Below, piece after piece: positions 19,358-28,203 of a stretch of DNA of 64,000 bases. Location: NCBI GenBank assembly GCA_040880025.1, contig JBBDJD010000001.1, positions 1-64,000 on the forward strand. The letters are read 5' to 3'. The DNA comes from RCIO01 sp040880025 (lineage in GTDB: Bacteria; Pseudomonadota; Alphaproteobacteria; Rhizobiales; Rhizobiaceae). Position numbers and translations under genes: made by a program. Every line of letters starts with the position of its first letter. Position 1 is the stretch's first letter. Below the pieces are notes generated by a model. That model did not search any database. It was given only the letters and a program-made list of their open reading frames with translations, and was not told the DNA's origin.

Positions 19358-19777
19358 TCAGGCGCCGAGCGTCTTGGCGCCCCGCAGGCTGACCCCGGTG
19401 ATGCGGAACGTCCCGTCTTCCTGCATTTCCATCGTATAGACGGCTTCGTAGTTCTTGCCGTCGGGCCCCGTCACCAGCACCTTCTGGATGATGGAGGTCG
19501 CGCTCATTTCCATCGCATCGCCAAATGCAAAATTCTTTGGTTTCCAAACGGGTTGATAGCCGTTCTTCACCATATCCATGAACTGCGCGACCGTGGGGAA
19601 TATTCGCCTGATGTTGGGCGCGGCATAGGAGTAGGCGGTTTCATTCTCGCCGGCGAGAAACGCGCGGATCTGCGCTTCGATGGACGACTGCGCGGCCTTG
19701 ATTTCGGCTTCGCCGGCAACGGCCGATGCTGTCGAAAGCCATAACGCGGCGGCCGCAGCCACAAGTCCCTGCTTCAT
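19358..19777 (-). CDS. DUF4864 secreted protein
   Basis: A 139-residue protein with a signal peptide (residues 1-22, ending AVAGEA) and a DUF4864 domain: IEAQIRAFLAGENETAYSYA, RIFPTVAQFMDMVKNGY, PVWKPKNFAFG. Periplasmic, function unknown. It is convergent with the DUF2177 gene (6 bases apart). Confidence 0.85.
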   Translation of the reverse strand: MKQGLVAAAAALWLSTASAVAGEAEIKAAQSSIEAQIRAFLAGENETAYSYAAPNIRRIFPTVAQFMDMVKNGYQPVWKPKNFAFGDAMEMSATSIIQKVLVTGPDGKNYEAVYTMEMQEDGTFRITGVSLRGAKTLGA

Positions 19778-20057
19778 CGTCTGTCTCCTCTCTCGCGACC
19801 GATCGGTCTGGTCCGCGGGCGAAACGGTACTGTCCCGTACCGAACATACGGAAATGGCGCGGCTTTGGTTTCACGATTTCGTGCGGGTTGCAGTGCTCCG
19901 AAAAGGGCAGTGCCTGCACCGCAGCACTGTAATGCAGGCCAAGCTGCCCTATAATTATGCAGGTTGCCGTCACGCACCGGCCGGAAAACGCTTAATTTGC
20001 AAAGGGGCTTGATCTGACACCCGCTGTTCCGTTCAAATGAAGGCAAGGAGTATTTCC

Positions 20058-21470
20058 TTGGCTGCGTTTGATGAAATGCGTCCGGTCGATACCGGGCTGA
20101 GAAACCCATATACCGCGTATGACAGCTGGCTGAGCAATCAGGATCCGGCGCGCCTCAACGAAAAGGCGGCGGACGCGGAGCGCGTTTTTCGACGCACGGG
20201 AATTACCTTCAACGTTTATGGCCAGCAGGAAGCCGCCGAGCGGCTGATCCCATTCGATATCGTGCCGCGCATCATCTCCGGTTCGGAATGGCGGCGCCTG
20301 ACCCAGGGCATCGAGCAGCGGGTGCAGGCGCTCAACGCCTTTCTGGACGATATCTACCATCGGCAGGAAATCCTGCGGGCGGGGCGCATCCCCAAGGAAC
20401 TGATCGCCAACAACGAAGCCTTCCTCCCGGAGATGATCGGCGTGCGCCCGCCGGCCGGCGTTTATACGCACATCATCGGGGTCGACATCGTGCGCACCGG
20501 CGAAGACGAGTTCTATGTGCTGGAAGACAATGCGCGCACACCCTCCGGCGTCTCCTACATGCTGGAGAACCGCGAGACGATGATGCAGCTGTTCCCGGAA
20601 CTGTTTCAGCGGGTGAAGGTGCTGCCGGTCGAGAACTATCCGCAACTGCTGCGCCAGTCGCTGTCGGCGGTAAAGCCAGCCAGCGTCGAGGGCGCCCCGA
20701 CTGTCGCCGTGCTGACGCCCGGCATATACAATTCGGCCTATTTCGAGCACGCCTTCATTGCCGACCAGATGGGCGTCGAACTGGTGGAAGGGCAGGATTT
20801 GCGCGTCGTGGACGGTCATGTCGCCATGCGCACCACCCAGGGCTACAAGGCGATCGACGTGCTCTACCGCCGCGTCGACGACGCCTTTCTCGATCCGATG
20901 ACCTTCAACCCGAATTCGGCGCTCGGCGTGCCGGGCATCATGGATGTCTATCGGGCGGGAAACATCACCATCGCCAATGCGCCTGGGACCGGCATTGCCG
21001 ACGACAAGGCGATCTATTCCTACATGCCGGAAATCGTCGAGTTTTATACCGGCCGCAAGGCGATCCTCGGCAATATCCCGACCTGGCGTTGCACCGAGCC
21101 GGACAGCCTCGCCTACGTGCTGGAGCATCTCAAGGAACTGGTTGTGAAAGAGGTGCACGGATCGGGCGGCTACGGCATGCTGGTGGGGCCGGCTGCGTCG
21201 AAAAAGGAACTTGAGGACTTTACCGCCAAGCTGAAGGCACGGCCTTCGAACTACATCGCGCAGCCGACCCTGTCGCTGTCGACCTGCCCGATCCTGACCG
21301 ACAAGGGGCTGGCCCCGCGCCATGTCGATCTCAGGCCCTTCGTGCTGGTGTCGGACCGTGTCCGCATCGTGCCCGGCGGTCTCACCCGCGTCGCGCTGAA
21401 GGAAGGTTCGCTTGTCGTCAATTCGTCCCAGGGTGGCGGCACCAAGGACACATGGGTGCTGGATGATTAG
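20058..21470 (+). CDS. Circularly permuted ATP-grasp protein of the Anbu cluster
   Basis: About 470 residues of the circularly permuted ATP-grasp type 2 family (DUF404/407). It has RTGITFNVYGQQEAAERLIPFD, YVLEDNARTPSGVSYMLENR, VVKEVHGSGGYGMLVGP and HVDLRPFVLV. TTG 20058 follows AAGGAG by 7 bases; ATG 20037 has no ribosome site. Known clusters place it with alpha-E, transglutaminase-like and Anbu proteins, together suspected of making or trimming a peptide. Here an inserted element separates it from the alpha-E gene. Confidence 0.9.
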   Translation: MAAFDEMRPVDTGLRNPYTAYDSWLSNQDPARLNEKAADAERVFRRTGITFNVYGQQEAAERLIPFDIVPRIISGSEWRRLTQGIEQRVQALNAFLDDIYHRQEILRAGRIPKELIANNEAFLPEMIGVRPPAGVYTHIIGVDIVRTGEDEFYVLEDNARTPSGVSYMLENRETMMQLFPELFQRVKVLPVENYPQLLRQSLSAVKPASVEGAPTVAVLTPGIYNSAYFEHAFIADQMGVELVEGQDLRVVDGHVAMRTTQGYKAIDVLYRRVDDAFLDPMTFNPNSALGVPGIMDVYRAGNITIANAPGTGIADDKAIYSYMPEIVEFYTGRKAILGNIPTWRCTEPDSLAYVLEHLKELVVKEVHGSGGYGMLVGPAASKKELEDFTAKLKARPSNYIAQPTLSLSTCPILTDKGLAPRHVDLRPFVLVSDRVRIVPGGLTRVALKEGSLVVNSSQGGGTKDTWVLDD

Positions 21471-21931
21471 TCAGCGAATAGTGAGTGGCGAGTAGCGAAT
21501 AGGGATGCAAATACGACCCGTGTCGATAAACTCATACAGGGATTTACTCGTTTGGCAGGCTGCAGTTGAACTGTATGTTGCCTGCTATTCGACGACCAAG
21601 GGGTTTCCGTCCAGCGAAGCATACGGGATGACTTCACAGATTCGGCGCTCGGCAGCGTCTGTTGCTGCCAATATTGCGGAAGGGCACGGTCGAGAAAGCA
21701 CAGGTGCATTCGTACAATTTCTCCGCGTTGCACAAGGCTCGCTGAAGGAGTTGGAAACTGATCTCGTTCTGACTCATCGAGTTGGCCTGATTGTGGATCA
21801 GCATGTCGCCGACCTGCTCGGTAAGTGCGAGGAAATAGGGAAGATGCTCCGATCGTTGGTTCGAAGTTTGCAGAGCAAATCATGAAAACGGCTGTTCTCT
21901 ACTCGCTACTCGCCACTCCCTATTCGCTCAT
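21471..21931 (+). mobile_element. IVS-like element: four-helix-bundle gene between inverted repeats
   Basis: Arms of about 35 bases (21471-21505 and 21897-21931) are near-perfect inverted copies. Left reads gcgaatag-t-gagtggcgagtagcga and the right complement reads gcgaatag-g-gagtggcgagtagcga. They enclose one gene of the 23S-rRNA intervening-sequence protein family. If transcribed, the arms would form a long stem with the ORF in the loop, as in rRNA IVSs. The element starts right after the ATP-grasp stop codon and ends just before the alpha-E start. Confidence 0.7.
21505..21885 (+). CDS. Four-helix-bundle protein (S23/IVP family)
   Basis: A 126-residue protein with the family pattern YRDLLVWQAAVELYVACY, MTSQIRRSAASVAANIAEGHGR and FLRVAQGSLKELETDLVL. 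Relatives are encoded within intervening sequences of 23S rRNA and in similar elements elsewhere; biochemical function is unproven. It lies inside the inverted-repeat element and appears to be a recent insertion in the Anbu cluster. Confidence 0.9.
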   Translation: MQIRPVSINSYRDLLVWQAAVELYVACYSTTKGFPSSEAYGMTSQIRRSAASVAANIAEGHGRESTGAFVQFLRVAQGSLKELETDLVLTHRVGLIVDQHVADLLGKCEEIGKMLRSLVRSLQSKS

Positions 21932-21946
21932 CAGCGCGGTCCGCTG

Positions 21947-22888
21947 ATGCTGCTCGGCCGCACAGCCAACGGACTCTACTGGATGATGCGCTACATCGAG
22001 CGCGCCGAGAACATGGCGCGGCTGGTGGATGCGGGTCTTCGGCTGGCGCTCACGCGCGCGACCGGATCGTCCGAGGAATGGAATTCGGTGCTGCTGAGCG
22101 CCGGCGCCGAACAGGCATTCGCGGACGCCGGCCACGATTGCACCCAGCACAATGTGGCCGACTTCCTGTTGCGCGACGCGTCCAGTCCCTCAAGCGTGAT
22201 GTCGTCATTCGAGACCGCGCGCAACAATGCCCGGATGGTTCGCACCGCGCTCACGCGCGAAACCTGGGAGAGCATCAACGAAGCGTGGATGTCGCTGAAG
22301 CGCATGCTGGCGGCGCCGGTCGACGAGCGTGATCTTCCCGCCGTGCTGGACGCCATCAAGCGCGAGACGGCGCTGATCCGCGGCGCATTTTACGGCACCA
22401 TGCTGCGCAACGAGATTTTCGACTTTTCGCAGATCGGCACATTTGTCGAGCGGGCGGACAACACCGCGCGCATCATCGACGTGAAATACTACGTGCTGTT
22501 GCCGTCGGTCTCCTGGGTAGGGTCCTCGCTCGACAATTACCAGTGGGAATCGATCCTGCGCTCGGTATCGGCGCATCGCTCATACCGCTGGGAGTACGAG
22601 GCCGAATACGTTCCCGCCAACATCGCGGACTTTCTGGTGCTTAACCGGCGCATGCCGCGCTCGCTTGCGTTCTGCTATCACAATCTGACCCAGAACCTGC
22701 GATACCTTTCGGAAAACTACGGGGAAAGCCCGGCCTGCCTCGCGACTGCGGAAAACACGCTGTCGCGGCTGAGCGGAGCCAGCATTCGCGACGTATTCGA
22801 GATCGGCCTGCATGAGTTCCTGGCGGACTTCATCCGCGACAACAACCGGCTGGGTGAGGAAATCGCTTCCCACTACCGGTTGTACTGA
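21947..22888 (+). CDS. Alpha-E domain protein of the Anbu cluster
   Basis: A 313-residue all-alpha DUF403 (alpha-E) protein: MLLGRTANGLYWMMRYIERAENMARLVDAG, with repeats of ERADNTARI (FVERADNTARIIDVKYY). The family always travels with the circularly permuted ATP-grasp protein and usually a transglutaminase. No catalytic role is established. It is 8 bases upstream of the transglutaminase gene. Confidence 0.92.
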   Translation: MLLGRTANGLYWMMRYIERAENMARLVDAGLRLALTRATGSSEEWNSVLLSAGAEQAFADAGHDCTQHNVADFLLRDASSPSSVMSSFETARNNARMVRTALTRETWESINEAWMSLKRMLAAPVDERDLPAVLDAIKRETALIRGAFYGTMLRNEIFDFSQIGTFVERADNTARIIDVKYYVLLPSVSWVGSSLDNYQWESILRSVSAHRSYRWEYEAEYVPANIADFLVLNRRMPRSLAFCYHNLTQNLRYLSENYGESPACLATAENTLSRLSGASIRDVFEIGLHEFLADFIRDNNRLGEEIASHYRLY

Positions 22889-22896
22889 GACAGCCG

Positions 22897-23694
22897 ATGC
22901 GACTGAAGATCACGCACACGACGCAATATCACTACGACGCTCCGGTGGCCTATGCGCTGCAGCGGTTGCGGCTTGTGCCTCTGGAAGACACGACACAGAA
23001 AATCGTCGATTGGGCGCTCGAGATCGAAGGCGCGAAACAGGAATTGCGGTTTTTCGACCAGTTCGGCAACGACACCAGGCTGATCAGCGTCAACGCTGGC
23101 TCGCACACCATTTCCGTCCATGCGCACGGCGAAGTCGAAACAAGCGATACGACCGGCATTGTCGGACCGCATCGCGGTTTCGCGCCGCTCTGGCTTTTCC
23201 GGCGCCAGACCGGTCTGACGGAGCCGGGAGAAGGCGTCGAGGCGCTGCTGTCGGGCATGCCGGACGGCGTAAGGGATGTCACATGGCTGCACGAACTGGT
23301 GGAGCGCATCAGGGGCAAGGTGGCCTACGAGGTGGGGATGACCCATGCCGGCACGACGGCGGAGGAGGCGTGGAAGCAGAGCAGCGGCGTGTGCCAGGAC
23401 CATGCGCACATCTTCCTGGCCGCGGCGCGCAAGGCAGGCCTGCCCGCCCGTTATGTCAGCGGCTACCTGCTGATTGAGGGAACCACCGATCAGGTGGCGA
23501 GCCATGCATGGGCCGAAGCCCATCTGGACGGGCTGGGTTGGGTCGGTTTCGATACGTCGAATGGCATCAGCCCCGATGATCGCTACGTCAAACTGGCGAC
23601 CGGGCGCGACTATCGCGACGCCATGCCGATTTCGGGAATTCGTCTCGGAACGGCCAATGAACGGCTTGAAGTTCGCATCACTGTCGAGCAGTAA
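22897..23694 (+). CDS. Transglutaminase-like cysteine peptidase of the Anbu cluster
   Basis: A 265-residue protein with an N-terminal beta domain (MRLKITHTTQYHYDAPVAYA) and a transglutaminase core. The Cys is in SGVCQDHAHIFLAAARKAGL (~residue 167), the His in SHAWAEAHL and the Asp in VGFDTSNG, so the triad is complete. It probably acts as a peptidase or amide-forming enzyme with the ATP-grasp and alpha-E products. It lies 33 bases before the Anbu gene. Confidence 0.93.
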   Translation: MRLKITHTTQYHYDAPVAYALQRLRLVPLEDTTQKIVDWALEIEGAKQELRFFDQFGNDTRLISVNAGSHTISVHAHGEVETSDTTGIVGPHRGFAPLWLFRRQTGLTEPGEGVEALLSGMPDGVRDVTWLHELVERIRGKVAYEVGMTHAGTTAEEAWKQSSGVCQDHAHIFLAAARKAGLPARYVSGYLLIEGTTDQVASHAWAEAHLDGLGWVGFDTSNGISPDDRYVKLATGRDYRDAMPISGIRLGTANERLEVRITVEQ

Positions 23695-23727
23695 TCGGGC
23701 ACTGCTTCCTCGATTCTAGGCGCTGCC

Positions 23728-24459
23728 ATGACCTATTGCGTTGGCCTGAGGCTCGACCGCGGCCTGCTGTTCATGTCCGACACCCGCACCAATGCCGGCG
23801 TCGACAGCGTCTCCACGTTCCGCAAGATGTATCAGTGGGTGGTGCCGGGCGAACGCGTGCTCGTGCTGCTGGCAGCCGGCAATCTTGCCTCGACGCAGGC
23901 CGTTGTCAGCCTGATTGAAGAGCGTACCAAGGCGCCCGCCGACCGTGCCCCCTCAATCATGGAAACGCCTTCCATGTACCAGACAGCCAAGCTGGTGGGC
24001 GACACGATCAAGGAGGTGGTGGCGAATTCGACGCCGGCTGGCCAGAAAGCGGATTCATTTGGGGCATCCTTCATACTCGGAGGCCAGATCGATGGCACCG
24101 AACCGCGGCTGTTCATGATTTACCCGGAAGGCAATTTCATCGAGGCGAGCGCCGACACGCCTTTTTTCCAGGTCGGCGAAACCAAATACGGCAAGCCGAT
24201 CCTGGTGCGTGCCTACAATCCCGCGATGAGTTTCGCCGAAGCGGCCAAGCTGTTGATGGTGTCGTTCGATTCCACGCTGCAGTCCAACCTTTCGGTGGGA
24301 CTGCCGCTGGACATGCTTTTTTACGAGCGCGACAGCTTCAAGGTCACATTCCAGAAGCGGGTAGGGGCCGACGATCCCTATTTCCGCTCCATATCTGAAG
24401 ACTGGTCGAAGGCGTTGCGCAACGCCTTCAAGAGCCTGCCCGACTTTCCCTACGAATAG
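23728..24459 (+). CDS. Anbu proteasome-type protease
   Basis: A 243-residue Ntn-hydrolase of the Anbu (bacterial proteasome homologue) type. MTYCVGLRLDRGLLFMSDTR puts Thr2 as the predicted nucleophile after Met removal; FGASFILGGQIDG and FMIYPEGNFI follow. It closes the four-gene cluster with ATP-grasp, alpha-E and transglutaminase, the arrangement known for Anbu. Physiological substrates are unknown. Confidence 0.93.
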   Translation: MTYCVGLRLDRGLLFMSDTRTNAGVDSVSTFRKMYQWVVPGERVLVLLAAGNLASTQAVVSLIEERTKAPADRAPSIMETPSMYQTAKLVGDTIKEVVANSTPAGQKADSFGASFILGGQIDGTEPRLFMIYPEGNFIEASADTPFFQVGETKYGKPILVRAYNPAMSFAEAAKLLMVSFDSTLQSNLSVGLPLDMLFYERDSFKVTFQKRVGADDPYFRSISEDWSKALRNAFKSLPDFPYE

Positions 24460-24485
24460 GGATCGCCTCAAGGGCGCGGCGGCGC

Positions 24486-24869
24486 TCAGCTATAGGGCGA
24501 ATAGCATTCGCGGCGCTGGCCGCGATAAGGCTGGAACGTGTTGTCCCATGCGCGGTAGCTCCGGTATCTGTCGTAACACCATTCGACATGAGCCCCGCCC
24601 GGACCCCGGATGGAACCCGTGCGCTCACGGGACGGAAATGCCTGGGAAGGGAACCAGTAACCGCGATAGTTGCGGTAGCCGCGCTGGCGGTCCCGGTATC
24701 CGCGATAGCCATTGTAGTAGGCGTAGGGGCCGTCGGTGTAGAAGCCGATCCGCGGCCCGCCTTGCCCGAACTCCAGCGAGAAACCCTGCGCTGCGGATGG
24801 AGCGGCTGTGAATGCGAGCGGCGCCGCGAATGCCGCTGCACAGAGCATGGTGGTCAATGAGCGTTTCAT
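24486..24869 (-). CDS. BA14K-family secreted protein
   Basis: A 127-residue protein with a signal peptide (ending PSAAQG), a Tyr/Arg/Gly-rich middle and the BA14K end: EWCYDRYRSYRAWDNTF ... RRECYSPYS. The family is typical of Brucella and relatives (a 14-kDa immunoreactive antigen). The start at 24869 has GGAGAC upstream. It is a paralogue of the gene at 25097-25456 on the same strand. Confidence 0.85.
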   Translation of the reverse strand: MKRSLTTMLCAAAFAAPLAFTAAPSAAQGFSLEFGQGGPRIGFYTDGPYAYYNGYRGYRDRQRGYRNYRGYWFPSQAFPSRERTGSIRGPGGAHVEWCYDRYRSYRAWDNTFQPYRGQRRECYSPYS

Positions 24870-25096
24870 GGACGTGTCTCCTTAAGAAAGCCTCGTGCTG
24901 ACTTAACGGAGATTGGGGAAGTTGGTTCCCGTTCTCGGGCACGGATTCGGTTCGTCGATCCCCACTCGCCGGCACCTTGTGCCGGGCCGACCATGGCCAA
25001 GGGAGAACGGATCGAGCGTACACCCGGTTCCGCCGGATTTCGGGCCGGGGAAACTGCTTGCACGTGGCCGCCGCCGTTGTCCCGGATCGGATTGGT

Positions 25097-25456
25097 TCAG
25101 CCGTAAGGCGAATTGCACTGCTTGCGCGGGCCGCTGTGGGGCTTGAAGCTATTGTCCCACGCCCGGTAGCTCCGGTAGGTGCCGTAGCACCACTCCTCAT
25201 GGGCATCGCGCCGTGCCTGACGATGGTTCCTGCTGTCGCGCCAATGCTGCGGGTAGACCGGCCGGTGGTCCCGGTAGACATGTCCGCCCCTCCACCACGG
25301 GGCGATTTGCGCCGGGTTGCACGGCTCCACGCCGCCCTGGCTGCACGGCGTTCCCAAATCCGGATTCACATTGGTCTGCGCGAACGCGGATTCGGTCGCC
25401 AGCCAAAGCGGCATTGCCACCGCGGCCGCGCACAGCGTCCTGACCACAACTTTCAT
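25097..25456 (-). CDS. BA14K-family secreted protein, paralogue
   Basis: A 119-residue protein with a signal peptide (ending SAFAQT), a Pro/His/Arg-rich middle and the same C-terminal block EEWCYGTYRSYRAWDNSF ... KQCNSPYG. GGTGG before ATG 25456 may serve as ribosome site. It is the last chromosomal gene before the tRNA and the island. Confidence 0.85.
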   Translation of the reverse strand: MKVVVRTLCAAAVAMPLWLATESAFAQTNVNPDLGTPCSQGGVEPCNPAQIAPWWRGGHVYRDHRPVYPQHWRDSRNHRQARRDAHEEWCYGTYRSYRAWDNSFKPHSGPRKQCNSPYG

Positions 25457-25675
25457 CTTCGACCACCTTTCGACCCGCGCCTGACCGGAAAGGACAGAAA
25501 CGCGGGATCAGTCCCAGCATCCATTAACCATGCCAAAATGGCCGCAAGATGACCATTCGGCAGGCGGGGCGAGCCATTTGGAGACAGCCCCCCGAGAGGG
25601 CTTTTTCGGTTGACCGGGTGGGAGCGGGTCCCTATGTTCCGCGCCACTTTCCGGACGGTCGCGGCCGCTCCCCGG

Positions 25676-25751
25676 GAGCGCGTAGCTCAGCTGGTAGAGC
25701 AACTGACTTTTAATCAGTAGGTCCAGGGTTCGAGCCCCTGCGCGCTCACCA
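25676..25751 (+). tRNA. tRNA-Lys (anticodon UUU), CCA encoded
   Basis: A 76-base cloverleaf. The acceptor stem is GAGCGCG/CGCGCTC, the D arm GCTC/GAGC and the anticodon stem ACTGA/TCAGT around loop CTTTTAA (anticodon TTT). The T stem is CAGGG/CCCTG with loop TTCGAGC, then discriminator A and encoded CCA. Its 3' part is the core of the island attachment site. Confidence 0.97.
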
Positions 25752-25755
25752 ATGA
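25706..25755 (+). repeat. Left attachment core of the island
   Basis: The 50 bases from the anticodon loop through CCA plus aatga are identical to 51022-51071. Insertion kept the tRNA intact. Similarity fades beyond (gttcaaagag versus tttcaatagg). Confidence 0.92.
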
Positions 25756-25807
25756 GTTCAAAGAGTTAGAGGGAAATACGGAAGCCTCGCGGCGAGAAAG
25801 GGTGACC

Positions 25808-25817
25808 GGGTCGCCAC
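25808..25817 (+). repeat. Possible integrase arm site, left end
   Basis: GGGTCGCCAC stands 52 bases inside the left core. The same word occurs twice in tandem at 50883-50904 near the right core, in the same orientation. In the excised circle these would flank the core, as arm sites do. Confidence 0.45.
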
Positions 25818-25845
25818 GGTCCATGGATTTTGCGATCGATTTTGC

Positions 25846-28185
25846 TCAATTCGCATACAGCTCGCGCTGCAGGTCAACGAACGCCTTCCTGATCCCCGCC
25901 ACGTCGCCCAGCTTCGCCTTGGCGTCGGCGATCGTCCCGTATCTGGCGGTGAGATAGTTGCCGAGCTTCGCTAGCGACAATTCGCTCTCGCCGCGCGCCG
26001 AATAGGCATCGAGGACCCCGATCAGGAAATCGCGCATCTCGGCGTCCTTCTTGGACGCGGTTTCCACGTCAACGTCGCCGACCCGCTCGGCGCGGGTCCG
26101 GGGCGGGTTGGTGAAGCGGACATAGGCAAGCACGTCGAAAAGATCGCTGTCGGGCGCGTCGATCAGGCGGCGCATGTCGGCAAGCTTGTCCTGGTCGTAG
26201 CCCTTGTCCTCAAGCACCGCGGAGAAGCGCTCGCGCCGGTCCGGGTCGCTCCATTCATCCCGCAACGCATCCTCGTCGACGATCAGGCCGGCGAGATCAC
26301 CGAACAGCCGCTCCATGAACTCCACGGCAGACATCGGCCTGCCGTCCGGTCCCCAATAGGTCGTCGTGGCGAGGTAGCGGATCTGACGCGCCTTGCCGTC
26401 GGCCAGTCTGATGACGATCTTTTCGGGCGGTCCTTCGTCCTCGCCGTCGCCTTCATCGCCGCCATCATCACCCGGCGTCTCGTCCGGCTGCGGTTCTTCC
26501 GGGCGGGGGCGCACAGGCTCCGGGTCGAGCGGTTCGCCGTCCCATTCGGGATCGTTGAAGTTCTCATGCGCCTTCACGAAGTCCCAGATCGTGAAGAAGT
26601 CCTTCCCGTCATAGGTGCGCGTGCCGCGGCCGATGATCTGCTTGAACTCGATCATCGAGCGGATCGGCCGCATCAGGACGATGTTGCGGATGTTGCGCGC
26701 ATCGACGCCTGTCGACAGCTTGTGCGAGGTCGTCAGCACGGTGGGGATCGTCTTGTCGTTGTCCTGGAAGTTGCGCAGGTGCTGTTCGCCGATGGCTCCG
26801 TCATCGGCGGTCACCCGGTGGCAATAGTCGGGGTTGGTGCTCGTCTTCACCTGGTTGATCAGGTCGCGCACCAGCGCCGCGTGGGCCTGGGTCGCGCAGA
26901 AGACCAGCGTCTTCTGGCGCTGGTCGATCTGGCTCATGAATTCCTTTACGCGGCTGAGCTCGCGTTCGGGGATGATGAGCAGCGTGTTGAAATCCTCTTC
27001 GCGGAACCCGTCGCCGATATTGACCTCGCCGGAGACCACCTCGTCTTCCGGGTGATAGACATATTCGTCGATAGTGCTCGCCATCTGCCGCACCTTGAAC
27101 GGCGTCAGGAAACCGTCCTCGATGCCCTCGCGCAGCGCGTAGGTGTAAACCGGCTCGCCGAAATAGGCGTAGGTGTCGGCATTGTGCTTGCGCTTCGGCG
27201 TAGCCGTCATGCCGAGCTGGTAGGCCGGTTCGAAATATTCGAGCAGCTTGCGCCATTCGCTTTCGTCCCTGGCGCCGCCGCGGTGGCATTCGTCGACGAT
27301 GATGAAATCGAAAAAGTCCGGCGGATATTGCAGATAGGCCGGCTGTCCGTCGCCGGTAAGGCCATCGTCGACCATGAAAGTCTGGAAGATGGTGAAGAAC
27401 ACGCTGGCGTTTTTCGGCACGCCGCCGCGCTTGCGGATCAGCTCCGGGTCGATCCGCGCCACCGCGTCGTTGGTGAAAGCGGTGAAGGTGTTGAAGGCCT
27501 GGTTGGCGAGGATGTTGCGGTCTGCGAGAAAAAGGATGCGCGGGCGCCGCACCGGCTCGCCCGTCAGGTTCCATTTGGACTGAAACAGCTTCCAGGCGAT
27601 CTGGAAGGCGATCGCCGTCTTGCCGGTGCCGGTGGCGAGCGTCAAAAGGATGCGGCGGTCGCCATTCGCGATCGCGTCGAGCGCGGCGGTGATGGCGTTG
27701 TGCTGGTAGTAGCGCAGCTCCCACTTGCCCCCGTCGGTCTCGAAATCGACGTCGCCGAAGCGCTCGCGCCAGATGTTGCGCTCAGTGAAGGTGCGGTCCC
27801 ACAGCTCGTCCGGCGTCGGGAAGGGCAGGGCGATGTCGCCTTCCTTTCCGTTCGCCATGTCTATGCCGTACCAGTCGATCCCGTTGGAGGCGTAGGCGAA
27901 ACGCGCCTTCAGGCGCTGCGCATAGTCCTTGGCCTGGCCGACGCCGTTGCGGTGGCTGACGCCGGCCCTCTTCGCCTCCAGCACGGCCAGCTTGTGGCCC
28001 TTGTGGATCAGCACGTAATCGCAGGAAAGAGACGCGCCGCGCTTGCCGCCGGTCTGGATACGGCCGGGGCAGATCAGTTCCTCGCGGATGCGCGAGCCCT
28101 CGACCACACCCCAGCCCGCCGCCTGCAACACCGGCAGGATGCGGTTGGTGCGCGTCTCGGCTTCGGTTTCGAGGTGAATGGACAA
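25846..28185 (-). CDS. hsdR: Type I restriction enzyme R subunit (EcoEI-like)
   Basis: A 779-residue motor and nuclease subunit. A PD-ExK type nuclease lies near the start (CDYVLIHKGHKLAVLEAKRAG, ~residues 55-75). The SF2 helicase follows with Walker A LATGTGKTAIA (~185), IIVDECHRGG (DEAH-like box), GMTATPKR and motif VI QIIGRGTRTY. A Pro/Glu/Asp-rich linker precedes a C-terminal EcoEI-type helical domain. It ends the operon hsdM-hsdS-CBS/HEPN-hsdR, 18 bases after the CBS gene. It looks intact, but it needs the M2S complex, and hsdM is frameshifted. Confidence 0.95.
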   Translation of the reverse strand: MSIHLETEAETRTNRILPVLQAAGWGVVEGSRIREELICPGRIQTGGKRGASLSCDYVLIHKGHKLAVLEAKRAGVSHRNGVGQAKDYAQRLKARFAYASNGIDWYGIDMANGKEGDIALPFPTPDELWDRTFTERNIWRERFGDVDFETDGGKWELRYYQHNAITAALDAIANGDRRILLTLATGTGKTAIAFQIAWKLFQSKWNLTGEPVRRPRILFLADRNILANQAFNTFTAFTNDAVARIDPELIRKRGGVPKNASVFFTIFQTFMVDDGLTGDGQPAYLQYPPDFFDFIIVDECHRGGARDESEWRKLLEYFEPAYQLGMTATPKRKHNADTYAYFGEPVYTYALREGIEDGFLTPFKVRQMASTIDEYVYHPEDEVVSGEVNIGDGFREEDFNTLLIIPERELSRVKEFMSQIDQRQKTLVFCATQAHAALVRDLINQVKTSTNPDYCHRVTADDGAIGEQHLRNFQDNDKTIPTVLTTSHKLSTGVDARNIRNIVLMRPIRSMIEFKQIIGRGTRTYDGKDFFTIWDFVKAHENFNDPEWDGEPLDPEPVRPRPEEPQPDETPGDDGGDEGDGEDEGPPEKIVIRLADGKARQIRYLATTTYWGPDGRPMSAVEFMERLFGDLAGLIVDEDALRDEWSDPDRRERFSAVLEDKGYDQDKLADMRRLIDAPDSDLFDVLAYVRFTNPPRTRAERVGDVDVETASKKDAEMRDFLIGVLDAYSARGESELSLAKLGNYLTARYGTIADAKAKLGDVAGIRKAFVDLQRELYAN

Positions 28186-28203
28186 CCTGCCTCCGCGCTC
28201 AAC

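Noticed and set aside
25585..25607. Hairpin with T-run (agccc...gggcttttt) before the tRNA
   Set aside because: The stem is only 5 bp and no plus-strand gene ends upstream, so a terminator call is not supported.
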